DNA from: Luidia sarsii
Taxonomy: Eukaryota; Echinodermata; Asteroidea; Paxillosida; Luidiidae
Direction: 5' to 3'
Length of the DNA stretch: 64,000 nucleotides
Assembly (NCBI GenBank): GCA_949987565.1
Contig: OX465113.1
Span: forward strand, 7,314,551 to 7,378,550
Shown: in pieces, positions 33,776 through 44,054 of the stretch
How positions within the stretch are numbered: position 1 is the stretch's first letter
Layout of the letters: each line of letters begins with the position of its first letter
Made by a program: the position numbers and the translations under genes
Notes under the pieces: model-generated
Databases searched by the model: none
Told to the model about the DNA's origin: nothing
Seen by the model: only the letters and a program-made list of their open reading frames with translations

Positions 33776-34115
33776 GCTTTGCCAAGCATGGCATGGTTAG
33801 GGTCTTGCCAAGCGTGGCTTGTTTAGGGTTTGGCCAAGCGTGGCAGGTGTGAAGGTTGCCAAGCGTGGCATAGTGAGATGTGGCCAAGCATGGCCCGTGT
33901 GTAGGTTGCCAAGCATGGCATTGTGAGGTTTGGCCAGGCGTGGCATTGTGAGGTTTGGCCAGGCGTGGCTTTTGAGGTTGGGCCAAGCGTGGCCGGTGAA
34001 TGTTGCCAAGCGTGGCCGGTGAATGTTGCCAAGCGTGTCATTTGAGTTCTGGCTGAGGTGGCCAGGTGTGTTGGGAATTGAGTGTTTCGGTTTTTATGGT
34101 TGCCAAGCATGGCAT
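33776..34115 (+). repeat. Hairpin minisatellite in element A 3' region
   Basis: About 12-13 units of 23-27 bp, each built on GCCA-AGCR-TGGC. Stem variants keep pairing: TGCCA/TGGCA in some units and GGCCA/TGGCC in others. Spacers read TTGTGAGGTT or GGTGAATGT. It begins 412 bp after the hydrolase stop. Element B has a structurally similar array of different sequence at 408 bp. Minus-strand ORFs here are by-products of the repeat. Confidence 0.85.
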
Positions 34116-34252
34116 TTAATTAATTAAGACAAACTGTCTCATTTAGGCATAATTTTGCCATTGCATTCTTCTTGGAGAATTAAAAGCGAGGCTCGAGAAC
34201 CAGGCCAGGAAAGTCAACTCCTTGTCTCACTGTGTGCTTTGTGTGTAGTCTT

Positions 34253-34342
34253 GGAATAATTATATAATTATATAATTATATAATTATTTAATTATTTAAT
34301 TATATAATTATATAATTATATAATATATAATTATATAATTGT
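34253..34342. repeat. ATTATATA microsatellite, right of element A
   Basis: AATTATATAATTATATAATT with a few TTTAATTA variants. Same repeat as 28148-28406 on the other side of element A. It suggests insertion into, or duplication of, a palindromic AT microsatellite. Confidence 0.9.
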
Positions 34343-34439
34343 GCTCAGCCACAAAATCAAAACGATTCACTCTAACTGTAGCCCTTGAACACTTGGCCAG
34401 CCATGGCCACCAGGACACTTTTAGTAATCCGCTTTTGGG

Positions 34440-35845
34440 CATTTTCACGGTAACTGACGTTACACTGGCACAATTTTACACACCTTTCATTGTGTGTATC
34501 TGTCTTACTCCAAATGACTTGAGTTTGTTATTGATACAGTTAATAAAGTTAACCTTGGTGCATAAACTGATATTAAGTTTTTCAATGCAACTGCATTTGT
34601 TACGCTTCAGCGAGCAAAAATGTGTTGGTAACTGACGTTACGCGAAAAGGACATGCAATTTTAGGGTGTTCAGTAAAATTGAAATATCTCATTTCCCTGA
34701 TTGGATAGGGGGACGAGTTCAATATGTAAATATACCTTTGTTACTTAGTTAAGATATGTCAAAATATAAAAATGATTTTTTATTGTATTTTTGGGGCTAT
34801 GATATTTTTTTCATGACCATGCTGGTAACTGACATTACATAACTGACGTTACACTTAATTTTGCCATAGAGATAACACATGGATGTCAAATGTGCGGAAT
34901 CATTGCATTGTATCTTCTGTCCAAGGCTTCACATGAAAGTCTGTTTGATGTGGCAGTATACCTGAGTTCCTAGGAACATTTCAATGAAAAAAAAAAAAAT
35001 TCTAAATTCTTTTTCTTTGCTTTGAACATTTTTTATTAAAACTTGTCGGTAACTGACATTACGTAACTGACATTACATATACGTTTGCTATATGGTTTTC
35101 AAAGAAATAATTTTCTTGGTACTTAAAGCTTTTCACAACTTGGTTGGGCAGTTTGTATTTAGCCACACACTCAAAATCTAAAGATTGGAATCGATCGACT
35201 ATTGTTTCGAATTATTATAAAAAAAATTAATATTGTCCCTTAGACATTGTGCATGAAATTCCCATAGACAAAGCACGGTGCATTCTAATCAGTTGTTTAG
35301 CAATATGGAAAGACCGTTCTTAACCAAACTTGGCCAAAACATTGTCCCCAAGGTCTATTAGTACCATGCAAAATGAGGCTAATATTACGTCACCATGTCT
35401 CACATGGCAGCGCTTTAATTGACAAATTAATTAATTAAATTTTCAAACTCCATTATAAACTAATATTAACATGCAGATAAATTCACACACAACCCCTCAG
35501 CAAAGGAAAAGCGATTTGTTCTGTCTTGAACAGACAGCAATTCTAGTTTCTGATTGTTATTCTCGCTTTTCCTCAACAATGTCAGTGTTCATTTCAATTT
35601 AAGATCATTTTCACAGTACACATACTGACATTTGGTCTCCTGGTTGGGTTATACATGTAGGCTCTTGAAATACTGTATCCAATTTTAATTTTATATAAAC
35701 GAGAAGTGCTCACGTGCATTGACAACTGTTTGTGCTAGTAGACTTCGCCTAATTTCATTATGGGTAACTGACGTTTTATCATGGTAACTGACAGTACACC
35801 TCGGTAACTGACGTTACATTTCGACTTGGTAACTGACGTTACACA
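34440..35845. repeat. Array of GGTAACTGACGTTACA motifs
   Basis: About ten copies of GTAACTGAC(G/A)TTAC lie at about 34449, 34630, 34829, 34846, 35047, 35063, 35764, 35782, 35802 and 35828. The core GTAAC-TGAC-GTTAC is an inverted repeat. Intervening DNA is A/T-rich and non-coding and includes a partial plus-strand piece of the long TGACGTCA-type repeat at 35230-35440. Confidence 0.75.
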
Positions 35846-35949
35846 TATCAAATGGTCCCTTATGACTTCCTAGTAAATTGATCATCTTTAATTTTGGTGT
35901 GGTTGGGAGGGGTCTTACCTAATGAGGAAATGTAATATAACCTCTTTTC

Positions 35950-36260
35950 GTGGGTGAGTTTACCCACAAGCTCTTGGTAATTTTCCGGTCAGTTGTTGGA
36001 GTGTGTTGCAGTTCACTGAAAGTGCTTCATTGGTGCATTTACCCATGAGCTCTTGGTCATGCTCTGGTCCATTGCGCCATTTTGTAGGGTTGGGGACAAA
36101 CCCCCTGTTGACATATTGTTGCATTTTGTTGGGTTGGGGACAAAACCCCTGTAGTCATGCAGGAATGCATAATACACATCAGTACCCAACCCAACAAAAT
36201 CCAACACCAGCAGACTGTTATATTTTCTTGGATATTGTTGATTTAGGTACATATATGCTT
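35950..36260. repeat. GTTGGATTTTGTTGG repeat element, copy 2
   Basis: Shares with 16081-16400 the words GGTTGGGGACAAA.CCCCTGTAG, TCATGCA..AATGCATAATAC, AGTACCCAACC and CCAACAAAATCCAACA. It also has ACCCA.GAGCTCTTGGT in two versions. Partly palindromic, non-coding. Confidence 0.6.
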
Positions 36261-36599
36261 CCTAGTGAAATAGCCTGGGGAGTTAGGGTTTTAATTCAAT
36301 ACTTTTTAATTCAATAGTTTTTCCAATTCTGGGTACGTTCATGATAATTGTATGTTTTTTTTAATCATTCCAACTTTTTATGTCATATTGTGTCTACAGT
36401 ATACATGTACTTTATATCAGTGTTCTTAGCCTTCCTTTCCTGTGTATTGCTTTGAATGAAATAGTTGTACTATGTATATATATTTTATTATAATTATTTT
36501 GTTTTATATACTGAATGTCATGTTTTAAACCAATCTGTATTTATAAATGTAATATAAAAATACAATTCAGACTTTGGCTGCAATGTTTTTACCTACACG

Positions 36600-37900
36600 G
36601 TCTACACCACATGTAATAATATATTATAATATGTGTGTCTCCATTACCCTGTTAGTACCGTATTGTTAAGTCATGGATTCAGAGGGACATTTCAGTGGGA
36701 CATTTCTGAGGGACATTTCTGAGGGACATTTCTGAGGGAGTATTTTTCATTTACTTTACCTGTCTTGGACCACCACCACTTATTTATGGAAGAGATTAAA
36801 ACCATTTATTTCAACAATTTTTACATGATGTGACTGTTTGCATAGAAAGCCTACTTTCTATTTCTGATGCGAGCATGGCAAGGGGTGAGATATGGGCTGA
36901 TTTTTTAGGATCTAGTTAGATGGGGGGAAATATTACTTAAAAGCAAAGTACCAAGTTGGCTGACAATTTCAAGTGAGTTCGGGCCTGTAGAATACAGATT
37001 GTTGTTCCTGTGCAATACCGATTCTGTCATGTGTCTCCGTTACGCCTGTTACCACACTATAGGATTTCTTGTGTTAATTTAATCCCACTGTATTTGAAAA
37101 AAAAAACACTGAGTAAGAATGCATTCACTCTGCTGATTCATCAGTTAGTACTGAGTAAAATGAAACCCTATTTTAGGCAAATAACAATAAAATGGCAGAT
37201 TTGAACTAGCATTAGTGTCCATGATCACGTCGTAATGAAAGTGATATACATGTATATGTTCTGTTAAAAAAATCTATATTATTCTTTACACCTACAGGTA
37301 TTCTTTGTTTTAATAAGGGCAATTCGGTATAAGAGGAGGCAAAAATGGGAAATTTGAAAGTTTGTCAAATACAAATATACATGTAGCATAGTTTTAAGTA
37401 GACAACATCCTATATTTTAGTGAATAGAAAACCGTTTGTGTGTAACCTGAATAGTTTTTCTGAAATCTATATTGGAACTTTGGGCATTTTTTAGGCTTGA
37501 GAATTGAAAACATGACCCAATTTAATTAAAAATCAATAAATCACTTATCCCTGAACTTATTCCTATGTATTATTTATAGTTATGCAGGTAAATGGATGAC
37601 AATCTTATTTTGTAAATCAGTTACTACTGTACACCTGGATTTAGTATTTGCAGGATCAATATAACAACATTTGCACCAATTTCTGTGTAATTCCGTTACC
37701 AAAATTGGACAAAAGTTTTAGCCAGGATCTTAGGGTTTGCTGAATTATTTTGTAATCGTAAATTCTCTGTCTTCATTTGTTTCCTAAAAACCCCAAACAC
37801 CAAATTAATTGATATTGTAACTCTTTCCTATGAAAACACAGGTAACAGAATTACATGGTAACGGAATTACCCTGGTAACAGAATTACATGTTCTCTCTTG
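36600..37900. repeat. CCGTTACC / GGTAACGGAATTAC motif cluster, left part
   Basis: GTGTCTCCATTACCCTGTTA (36634) and GTGTCTCCGTTACGCCTGTT (37029) are two versions of a phrase that returns at 49509. TTCCGTTACC lies at 37691. GGTAACAGAATTACATGGTA and GGTAACGGAATTAC follow at 37842-37890. No coding. Related motifs flank element B at 43517 and 49229-49530, so element B probably sits inside this repeat. Confidence 0.6.
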
Positions 37901-38212
37901 TGAAGCCTGTTAGTCAAAATTTGAGAATGTCAGCCTTAAGGTGGATAAGTTGGATGACAGGAATGTAACTTGCCAGTATACTGTAACTTACATGTACATG
38001 TACAGTAGTTAAGTTCAAAGCTGTTACATGTAACTTTGAAGTGCTTTCTACTTAGTGACATTACATTAAATGCTATGTTAATACTAATAGTGAAGTTTAG
38101 GATGAACTTGGACATCGAATTATCTACATACATGTACATGTACATGTACTTTGTAGATTGTAGAGTATACAATGTATGAATACTGCATGAGCAAATGCAA
38201 ATGTGTATAATT
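37900..38212. other. A/T-rich spacer, nothing recognised
   Basis: Contains ACATGTACATGTACATG runs and GATGGAT-type low complexity. No gene. Confidence 0.35.
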
Positions 38213-38351
38213 AGCTTTTCCGCCGCGTAGTGGAAAAGCTATTGTTCTTGTTCAGATTTTTTTTTTAGCTTTTCTGCTGCGAAGCAGAAAAGCTATTGTT
38301 GTTGTTGTCTTTTTTTTGGCTTTTCCGCCGCTACAGCGTAGCGGAAAAGGT
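38213..38351. repeat. Triple hairpin array H1
   Basis: Three hairpins start at 38213, 38267 and 38318. Stems: AGCTTTTCCGC/GTGGAAAAGCT, AGCTTTTCTGC/GCAGAAAAGCT, and GCTTTTCCGC/GCGGAAAAGG with an extra inner CGCT/AGCG stem. The linkers are ATTGTTSTTGTT followed by a T-run. The second stem changes CCGC to CTGC on one arm and GCGG to GCAG on the other, preserving pairing. Confidence 0.85.
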
Positions 38352-39370
38352 ATTCCGTTTGTTCTGATTTTTATTCCAGTTTCTTCTTTTATATCTTCTT
38401 CATCTTCTTCTTTTTCTTCTTCCTCCTCGATTCTTCTAACCTCCGAATCTCGAGAACTACAGAAGATTCTTCAGCCAAACTTGACACACACAAAGTACAT
38501 GACCCACCCTTGTGCCTCAAATTGGTTTGAAGAGAGTTGTTCGAAAGACGGTCACGTGACCGCTGTTTGAACTTTGAACTTTAAAACCTTCAGAAATTCA
38601 TAACAAATCAACGGTTGGCTCCCTCGTCTTGCTGTTTGCAGCATGTAAGGAAGTCTTCCCAAGCACTAGAGATTGATGACCTTTGCGATGTCATCTGACC
38701 TCGTCTTCCGGTTGAAACAGGAAGTGACTTTGTAAGGGCTCTTATTCAAATTTGAAGACAGATATGAACTTTGTGTTAACATTGTTAGGTCAAGGTTGAG
38801 TCACTTTCTGTAATTCATTAACATATGACGTCATCAAGTACTCGAGCGCCCTCTAGCGGCAGGTTGAATATGTCCAAAAATGTAATTTAACACGATCCCT
38901 GTGGCGAAGTTTGAGGAAATCGTTTCAAATTCGGCAGGGAGACAGCCACACACTCGGACAATGCACATGACTAGTTTTAAGGACGTGAAATAAACATAAC
39001 GGAAATTATAAATGAAAGTCTAATTTTTTTTTTTTAATTCATAAAAATTCATAAAATCAATTTACGTGTTTAATTGTTTCACCACATGAAAGATTACGAG
39101 TTTCTCTTTTCGATGATACCTTACATATGCTGCCAGTAGTTTTAAAACGCCTGTGGTGATGAAAAATATGATTGCCTCCATCTTTGTCCAGATGTCTTTT
39201 TTTAAATGTGTCTAATGTCTGTGAAGGTGTGTGCGTGTCTCAAGGTCGGGGGGGGGGGGGTCACTGCTTGGACTGTACCATTGCCTCAGACTGGTCGGGG
39301 AGGGGTGTTCCATAGATGGCCTTCTACTGTACAAGCTGTATACAGCAGGTGCGCACAGTGTTTTATAGGC
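38352..39370. other. Repeat body downstream of H1, no gene
   Basis: Begins with (TTC)n and then CCGAATCTCGAGAACTACAG and ACTTGACACACACAAAG, a repeat body different from the one after H2 and H3. It includes GGTCACGTGACC (38549-38560) and a G-run at 39248-39260. No coding support. Confidence 0.5.
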
Positions 39371-39373
39371 TGG

Positions 39374-40300
39374 CGGAGCCTAGAGAGAGGGGCGGAGGGA
39401 GGGTGAGGAGAGCGTGGAGTTTGGGGGAGAGGGTTGAAGGGGATGGAGTAAGAAAGGGCGGGAGAGAGACGTAGAGAGGGGAGAGAGGTGGTCGCGGGGT
39501 GCAGGGCAATGAAAATGTTGTCGGGACGTGCTTGTGAGGTAGCAGCCATGGATATGCCTAGAGATGGGGCAGAGAGACGGGGAGAGACGGGGAGAGAGAG
39601 TCGAGAGAAAGTGAGAGAGAGAGGGAGAGAGAGAGAGAGGGTGAAGAGAAAAGGGGGATTGAGAGGGAGAGGGTAAGGGAGGGAGGGAGGGGGGAGGTGC
39701 GAGAGAGGGAAGTGAGAGGAGAGAGAGAGAGAGTGAGAGGGGAGAGAGAGAGGGGGAATGAGAGGGGAGAGAGAAAGGGCCGGGAGAGAGGGGAGAGAGA
39801 GAGGGGAGAGAGAGAGGGGGTAGACAGAGAGAGAGAGGGGGTAGACAGAGAGGGGTAGACAGAGAGGGGTAGACAGAGAGGGGTAGATAGAGACGGGTAG
39901 ACAGAGAGGGGAGAAAGAGGGGAGACAGAGAGGGGTCTGTTCTTATTTATTCAAACGTGTGTACTGTACGAATAGGTTTGGTGGCCTTGGTCAGTTGCTC
40001 TTACCTCCGTGCTCTAACGATGTAGGAAGGGGGGTTGAGGTTGAGGGGGTGCATGTAGTGGGAGAGGGGTGGGTTACAACATTCCGGTTAATCAAGGTTA
40101 AGTGGGGACGAGGGGAGACGACACGATGTCTTGATTAGGCTCGGGCAATGGGTGCGAGAGGGGGCGAGAGGGGCGAGAGGGGAGAGGGGGAGAGAGGGGG
40201 AGAGAGGGGGAGAGAGGGGGAGAGAGGGGGAGAGAAAGGGGAGAGAAAGGGGAGAGAGGGGCTTTAGATATTTGGGGGAGGGTTTTGATGACACCGAGAT
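39374..40300. repeat. Polypurine GAGAGGGGGAGA tract
   Basis: Two purine-rich blocks (about 39374-39960 and 40140-40265) of (GAGA)n, GAGAGGGGAGAGA and GGGGTAGACAGAGA repeats. They are strongly strand-asymmetric (plus strand purine). The ORFs here read as Arg/Glu/Gly repeats and are not genes. Confidence 0.9.
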
Positions 40301-41355
40301 GGTGAAGAGGGGAGGGTTAGAACAAAGGGTTGGGAGTAGGAGAAGGAGGGGAGATATAGGACATGATGTTTACGCTAAGTCCTGATATGGTTGTGGCTGG
40401 GTAATGTGCAGTCGCCTTTCAGTACACAATAATGGCACTGCAATGACGATCAACCTGGAAGGGTAGTTCTTCTGGTTTTCCGATTTCGTCGAGAGTCGGT
40501 CGTTCCCCAGAAAGAAAAAAAAGGGAAAAGCCCTACGATCTGTGACAACAGACGTAGATTTCTCGTTGTCTTCTTCCTTTTCTTATCGGAAAAAACCCAT
40601 AGACTTTGTACATGGAATTTATGATCGCCATTTTGGCCATTGAACACACTTTGATTTTTTCAAACTTGACAATTGCATAGAGCCTTTACTGCTGTTGTGC
40701 ACAGTAGTCTTTAAAACTTCGTGACGTCACCACGTGTCATGTGACAGTGCTTTATTTCGAACTCCAATGAAAGCAAAAGTAGAAGTTTGTTTGGTTTAAA
40801 TTTTGCAGTATATCTAAGTTGGGATAAGGTTTATCCAAAAATTGCCCTCATTCGATCGTGACGTCATCTCATGAATATTAATGAGGTCATGAACTTTAAG
40901 AGTGTAACATTCAATTGAGCATATTTGGCCACCGGAGCGAGATTATTTTGATTAGTTCGTTTATATCTATTGGGGATGTAGTTTAGAAACACCCTCCGGG
41001 GCCAAAATCCCATGACGCAATTGTGACGTCATCAAAATCCATGTTTTTAAAACACATATTAGCCAATGCTCAATCTTCTTGAAATTTGGTGGGCAGTTAC
41101 ATGTAGCTATTGGGCTAGACATTCTAAATCCTGAGTTTGGAACCAATCGACCATTGTTCAGAATTATTATGATTTTTTGAATATTATAATGAGGTCCTAT
41201 ACACTTTGTGCACAAAATATGCGCGTACGTTTTGGGGTAGAAATGGAGATTATGAGTTCGAATCCCGCTGATGTCAATTTTTTTTTTTTTAAGAGAACCA
41301 GATGTGGAAAAGCGTTACGTTTTGTTTGCCAACAGACATAAATCTCTAGTTTTTT

Positions 41356-41491
41356 AGCTTTTTCGCGCGAAGCAAAAAAGCTATTGTTCTTGTTCTGATT
41401 TTTTTTTTAGCTTTTCTGTCGCGAAGCGGAAAAGCTATTGTTCTTGTTCTGATTTTTTTTTTTAGCTTTTCCGCCGCGAAGCGGAAAAGCT
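41356..41491. repeat. Triple hairpin array H2
   Basis: Hairpins start at 41356, 41409 and 41464. Stems: AGCTTTTT/AAAAAAGCT, AGCTTTTCTG/CGGAAAAGCT (one T-G wobble), and AGCTTTTCCGC/GCGGAAAAGCT with loop CGCGAA. Each is followed by ATTGTTYTTGTTCTGA and a T-run. Spacing is 53-55 bp. Confidence 0.9.
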
Positions 41492-42459
41492 ATTGTTTTT
41501 GTTCTGATTTTTTTTTTTCTTCTCTTTCTTGTGTCAAAAATCCCATAGACAAAGCACAGGGATTTCCTGACTGGCACTTTTGCCATTGAACACACTTGGA
41601 TTTTTTTCAAACTTTGCAAATGCATAGAGCCCATGTTGAGCTAGTGCACAGTTGTCTTAGAATTGTCATGACGTCTTCATGTGTCACGTGACAGCGCTTT
41701 AAAGGTGCAAAATTCAAACTCCATTTTCAGCAAAAATGCACTTTCGTTGGGTTTCAATTTTGCACTATATCTAAGTTGGGAAAAGGTGTATCCAAAAGTT
41801 GCCCCCATTTGATCGTGACGTCAACTCATGAATATTAATGAGGTCATGAACTTTTCAGATTTTCACATTAAATTGAGCATATTTGACCAACGGAGCAAGA
41901 TTTTTTTAATGTTTTTGTTTATATCTATTGGGGGTGTAGTTTAGAAACACCCTCCGTGGCCAAAATGCCATGACGCAATCATGATGCATGATGCAATTTA
42001 TTTTGGTTTCAATTTTGCAGTATATGTAAGTTGGGAAAAGGTGTATCCAAAAATTGCCCTCATTTGATCGTGACGTAATCTCATGAATATTAATGAGGTC
42101 ATGAACTTTTCAGATTGTAACATTCAATTAAGCATATTTGGCAAACGGAGCAAGATTTTTTTCATTTTTTACGTTTATATCTATTGGGGATGTAGTTTTG
42201 AAACACCCTCCAGGGCCACAATGCTATAACGCAATCGTGACGTCATCAAAATGCGTGTTTTTAAAACACATATTAGCCAAAGGTTAACCTTCTCGAAATT
42301 TGGTGGGCATTTAACTATTGGGCTAGACATTCTAAATCCTGAGTTTGGAAGCAATTGACTATTGTTCAGAATTATAATGATTTTTTGAAAAATATAATGA
42401 AGTCCAATAGACTTTCTGCACAAAATATGCATGTGCGTTTTGGGTTAGGAATGGAGGTT

Positions 42460-42476
42460 ACGGGTTCGAATCCCGT
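42460..42476 (+). other. tRNA T-arm-like / box B-like motif in the long repeat
   Basis: ACGGG-TTCGAAT-CCCGT is a perfect 5-bp stem with the canonical T-loop and matches the Pol III box B consensus GGTTCGANNCC. Copies occur at 43118-43134 (identical) and, weaker, 41251-41269. A T-run lies 9-12 nt downstream in each. No full cloverleaf or convincing box A was found upstream. Confidence 0.5.
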
Positions 42477-42562
42477 TGATGTTAATTTTTTTTTTTTTTT
42501 TAAGAGAACCAGATGCGGAAAAGCGTTATGTTCTGTTTGCCAACAGACATAAATATCTAGTT

Positions 42563-42699
42563 AGCTTTTCCGCCGCGTAGCGGAAAAGCTATAGTTCTTG
42601 TTCTGATTTTTTTTTTACCTTTTCCGCCGCGTAGCGGAAAAACTATTGTTCTTGTTCTGATTTTTTTTTTTTAGCTTTTCCGTTCCAAACGGAAAAGCT
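42563..42699. repeat. Triple hairpin array H3
   Basis: Hairpins start at 42563, 42617 and 42673. The first stem is AGCTTTTCCGC/GCGGAAAAGCT. The third is AGCTTTTCCGTT/AACGGAAAAGCT with loop CCA, a 12-bp perfect stem whose inner pairs changed together. The second has a mismatch near its base. The linkers ATWGTTCTTGTTCTGA plus T-run match H1 and H2. Confidence 0.9.
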
Positions 42700-43229
42700 A
42701 TTGTTGTTGTTCTGATTGTTTTTTTTTTTCTTCTTCTTCTTCTTCTTCTTTTCTGGTCGGAAAAATCCCATAGACAAAGCACAGGGTTTTTTCGGAGGGC
42801 ACTTTTGCCATTGAACAAATTTGATTTTTTTCAAACTTTGCAAATGCATAGAGCCAATGCGGAATTAGTGCACAGTTGTCTTGAAAACATCATGACGTCA
42901 TCACGTGTCACGTGACAGCGCTTTAAAGGGGCAAATTTCAAACTCCATTTTAAGCAAAAATGCAATTTTGTTTGGTTTCAATTTTGCAGTATATCTAAGT
43001 TGGGAAAAGGTGTATCCAAAAATGGCCCTCATTTAATCGTGACGTCATCTCATGAATATTAATGAGGTCATAAACTTTTGCTATTTTAACATTCAATATG
43101 GGGTATGAATGGAGGTTACGGGTTCGAATCCCGTTGATGTAATTTTTTTTTTTTTTTTTTTTTTTTTAAACAGAACCAGATGCGGAAAAGCGTTATGTTC
43201 TGTTTGCCAACAGACATAAATTTCTAGTT

Positions 43230-43655
43230 ATACATGATACTTTAACCAAAACACCGTGGTATCCCCGACATGCAAAGTCCTATCAGGAAAAAAAAGAACA
43301 AAAAACTGTTGGATTGTAGTACTCGTCTCTATTCCTTTATACTACCTGTATAGTTCACAGTTTTATAACCAAAGTGCATATGTTTTTACATTATATTTAA
43401 AAAAGGGTGCTTTTTGTATTGTTACATGTATCAAATGCTTCAGTGTATTAGATTTCAACTGGATGGATACTGTAATTTGGAATGTTTGTAGTTACTTGAC
43501 CAAGCAGCCTCAATAGTGTGATTCCGTTACCATGTATATACATGTACACTATGTATATAATTTAGAATAACTATCTTGAATTTTGGTTGTAATTAGTGTT
43601 TACACATTGAAAAAATATTTTGGATGCATTTCAGCTAATCTGGTGTTCAAAAAGC
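43230..43655. other. Left flank of element B, nothing coding
   Basis: A/T-rich. Contains TGATTCCGTTACCATG at about 43518, a motif of the CCGTTACC cluster that resumes after element B. Confidence 0.45.
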
Positions 43656-43656
43656 C

Positions 43657-43678
43657 ATTTTATCTCTAAAGATAAAAT
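43657..43678. repeat. 5' hairpin of element B
   Basis: ATTTTATC-TCTAAA-GATAAAAT, preceded by CC exactly as in element A. Only the loop differs in length and sequence. Confidence 0.75.
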
Positions 43679-43788
43679 AATTTATACTCGGCACGTGGAA
43701 GTTGGTTAAAACCCTTATGGGTAATTACCCAAGCGAGATCGGCAACCGGAAACTTGTGGTATGCACCACCCAAGGTCCGTGTACAGTG

Positions 43789-43830
43789 TATATAAAGGCT
43801 GGCGCCAGCTGGACACGGCCAGTCAGTTGC
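43789..43830 (+). promoter_or_regulatory. Possible TATA plus Inr promoter of element B
   Basis: TATATAAAG (43789-43797) is followed about 35 bp later by an initiator-like TCAGTT (A at 43825). This lies 230 bp before the Gag ATG. TCAGT initiators are common in retrotransposons. The spacing is slightly long and there is no matching TATA in element A, so this is a moderate call. Confidence 0.4.
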
Positions 43831-44054
43831 AGTCTTCAGCAGCATACAGACCAGACAGAAATTTTGCTTTTTCCTTTCTGCAATTCACTGACTGTGCCAC
43901 GGTGAATTTTTTCAGCTGCTCTGCTGTTCCACAGGCGGCTACCTTTTCCCCCTTACTTAGTTTTTCCAGCCGCTCTGCAGTTCCACAGGCAGCTACCTTT
44001 TCCCTCGTTCTTTTACCCTGTCGAGCAAGTTTTGTCTGTTCTTGTGTTGGCACT

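Larger units (their letters stand above)
28406..34252 (+). mobile_element. Element A: Ngaro-like tyrosine-recombinase retrotransposon, all ORFs open
   Basis: A plus-strand element of about 5.85 kb. The order is 5' hairpin, Gag (28926-30284), RT/RNase H (30271-31842), tyrosine recombinase (31851-32771), SGNH hydrolase (32841-33364), then a hairpin minisatellite (33776-34115). RT and recombinase resemble the Ngaro/DIRS order, and Ngaro elements of other animals are known to carry SGNH hydrolases. I saw no internal stop in any ORF, and every active-site residue I could check is present. Terminal split direct repeats were not resolved, so the exact ends are inferred from the microsatellite boundaries and from homology with element B. 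Confidence 0.85.
40560..43230 (+). repeat. Three tandem copies of the long TGACGTCA-containing repeat
   Basis: Copies lie at about 40560-41345, 41520-42555 and 42735-43230, separated by the triple hairpin arrays H2 and H3. Common order: CCCATAGACAAAGCACAGGG, TGACGTCATCACGTGTCACG, CTTTAAAGGGGCAAATTTCA, GGGAAAAGGTGTATCCAAAA, CATGAATATTAATGAGGTCA, ACACCCTCCGGGGCCAAAAT, GGGCTAGACATTCTAAATCC, then a T-arm-like GGTTCGAATCCCG, a T-run and ACCAGATGCGGAAAAGCGTT. The third copy lacks the middle. No protein is encoded. Minus-strand copies lie at 3.6-5.7 kb and near 56.2 kb. Confidence 0.85.

Noticed and set aside
33771..34110. Overlapping minus-strand ORFs with repeated Trp/Pro/Ala/His units
   Set aside because: They are frame by-products of the GCCAAGCGTGGC minisatellite of element A. 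A repeat length near a multiple of three keeps frames open.
39374..40385. Arg/Glu/Gly-rich and Ser/Pro/Leu-rich ORFs
   Set aside because: Low-complexity readings of the polypurine tract.
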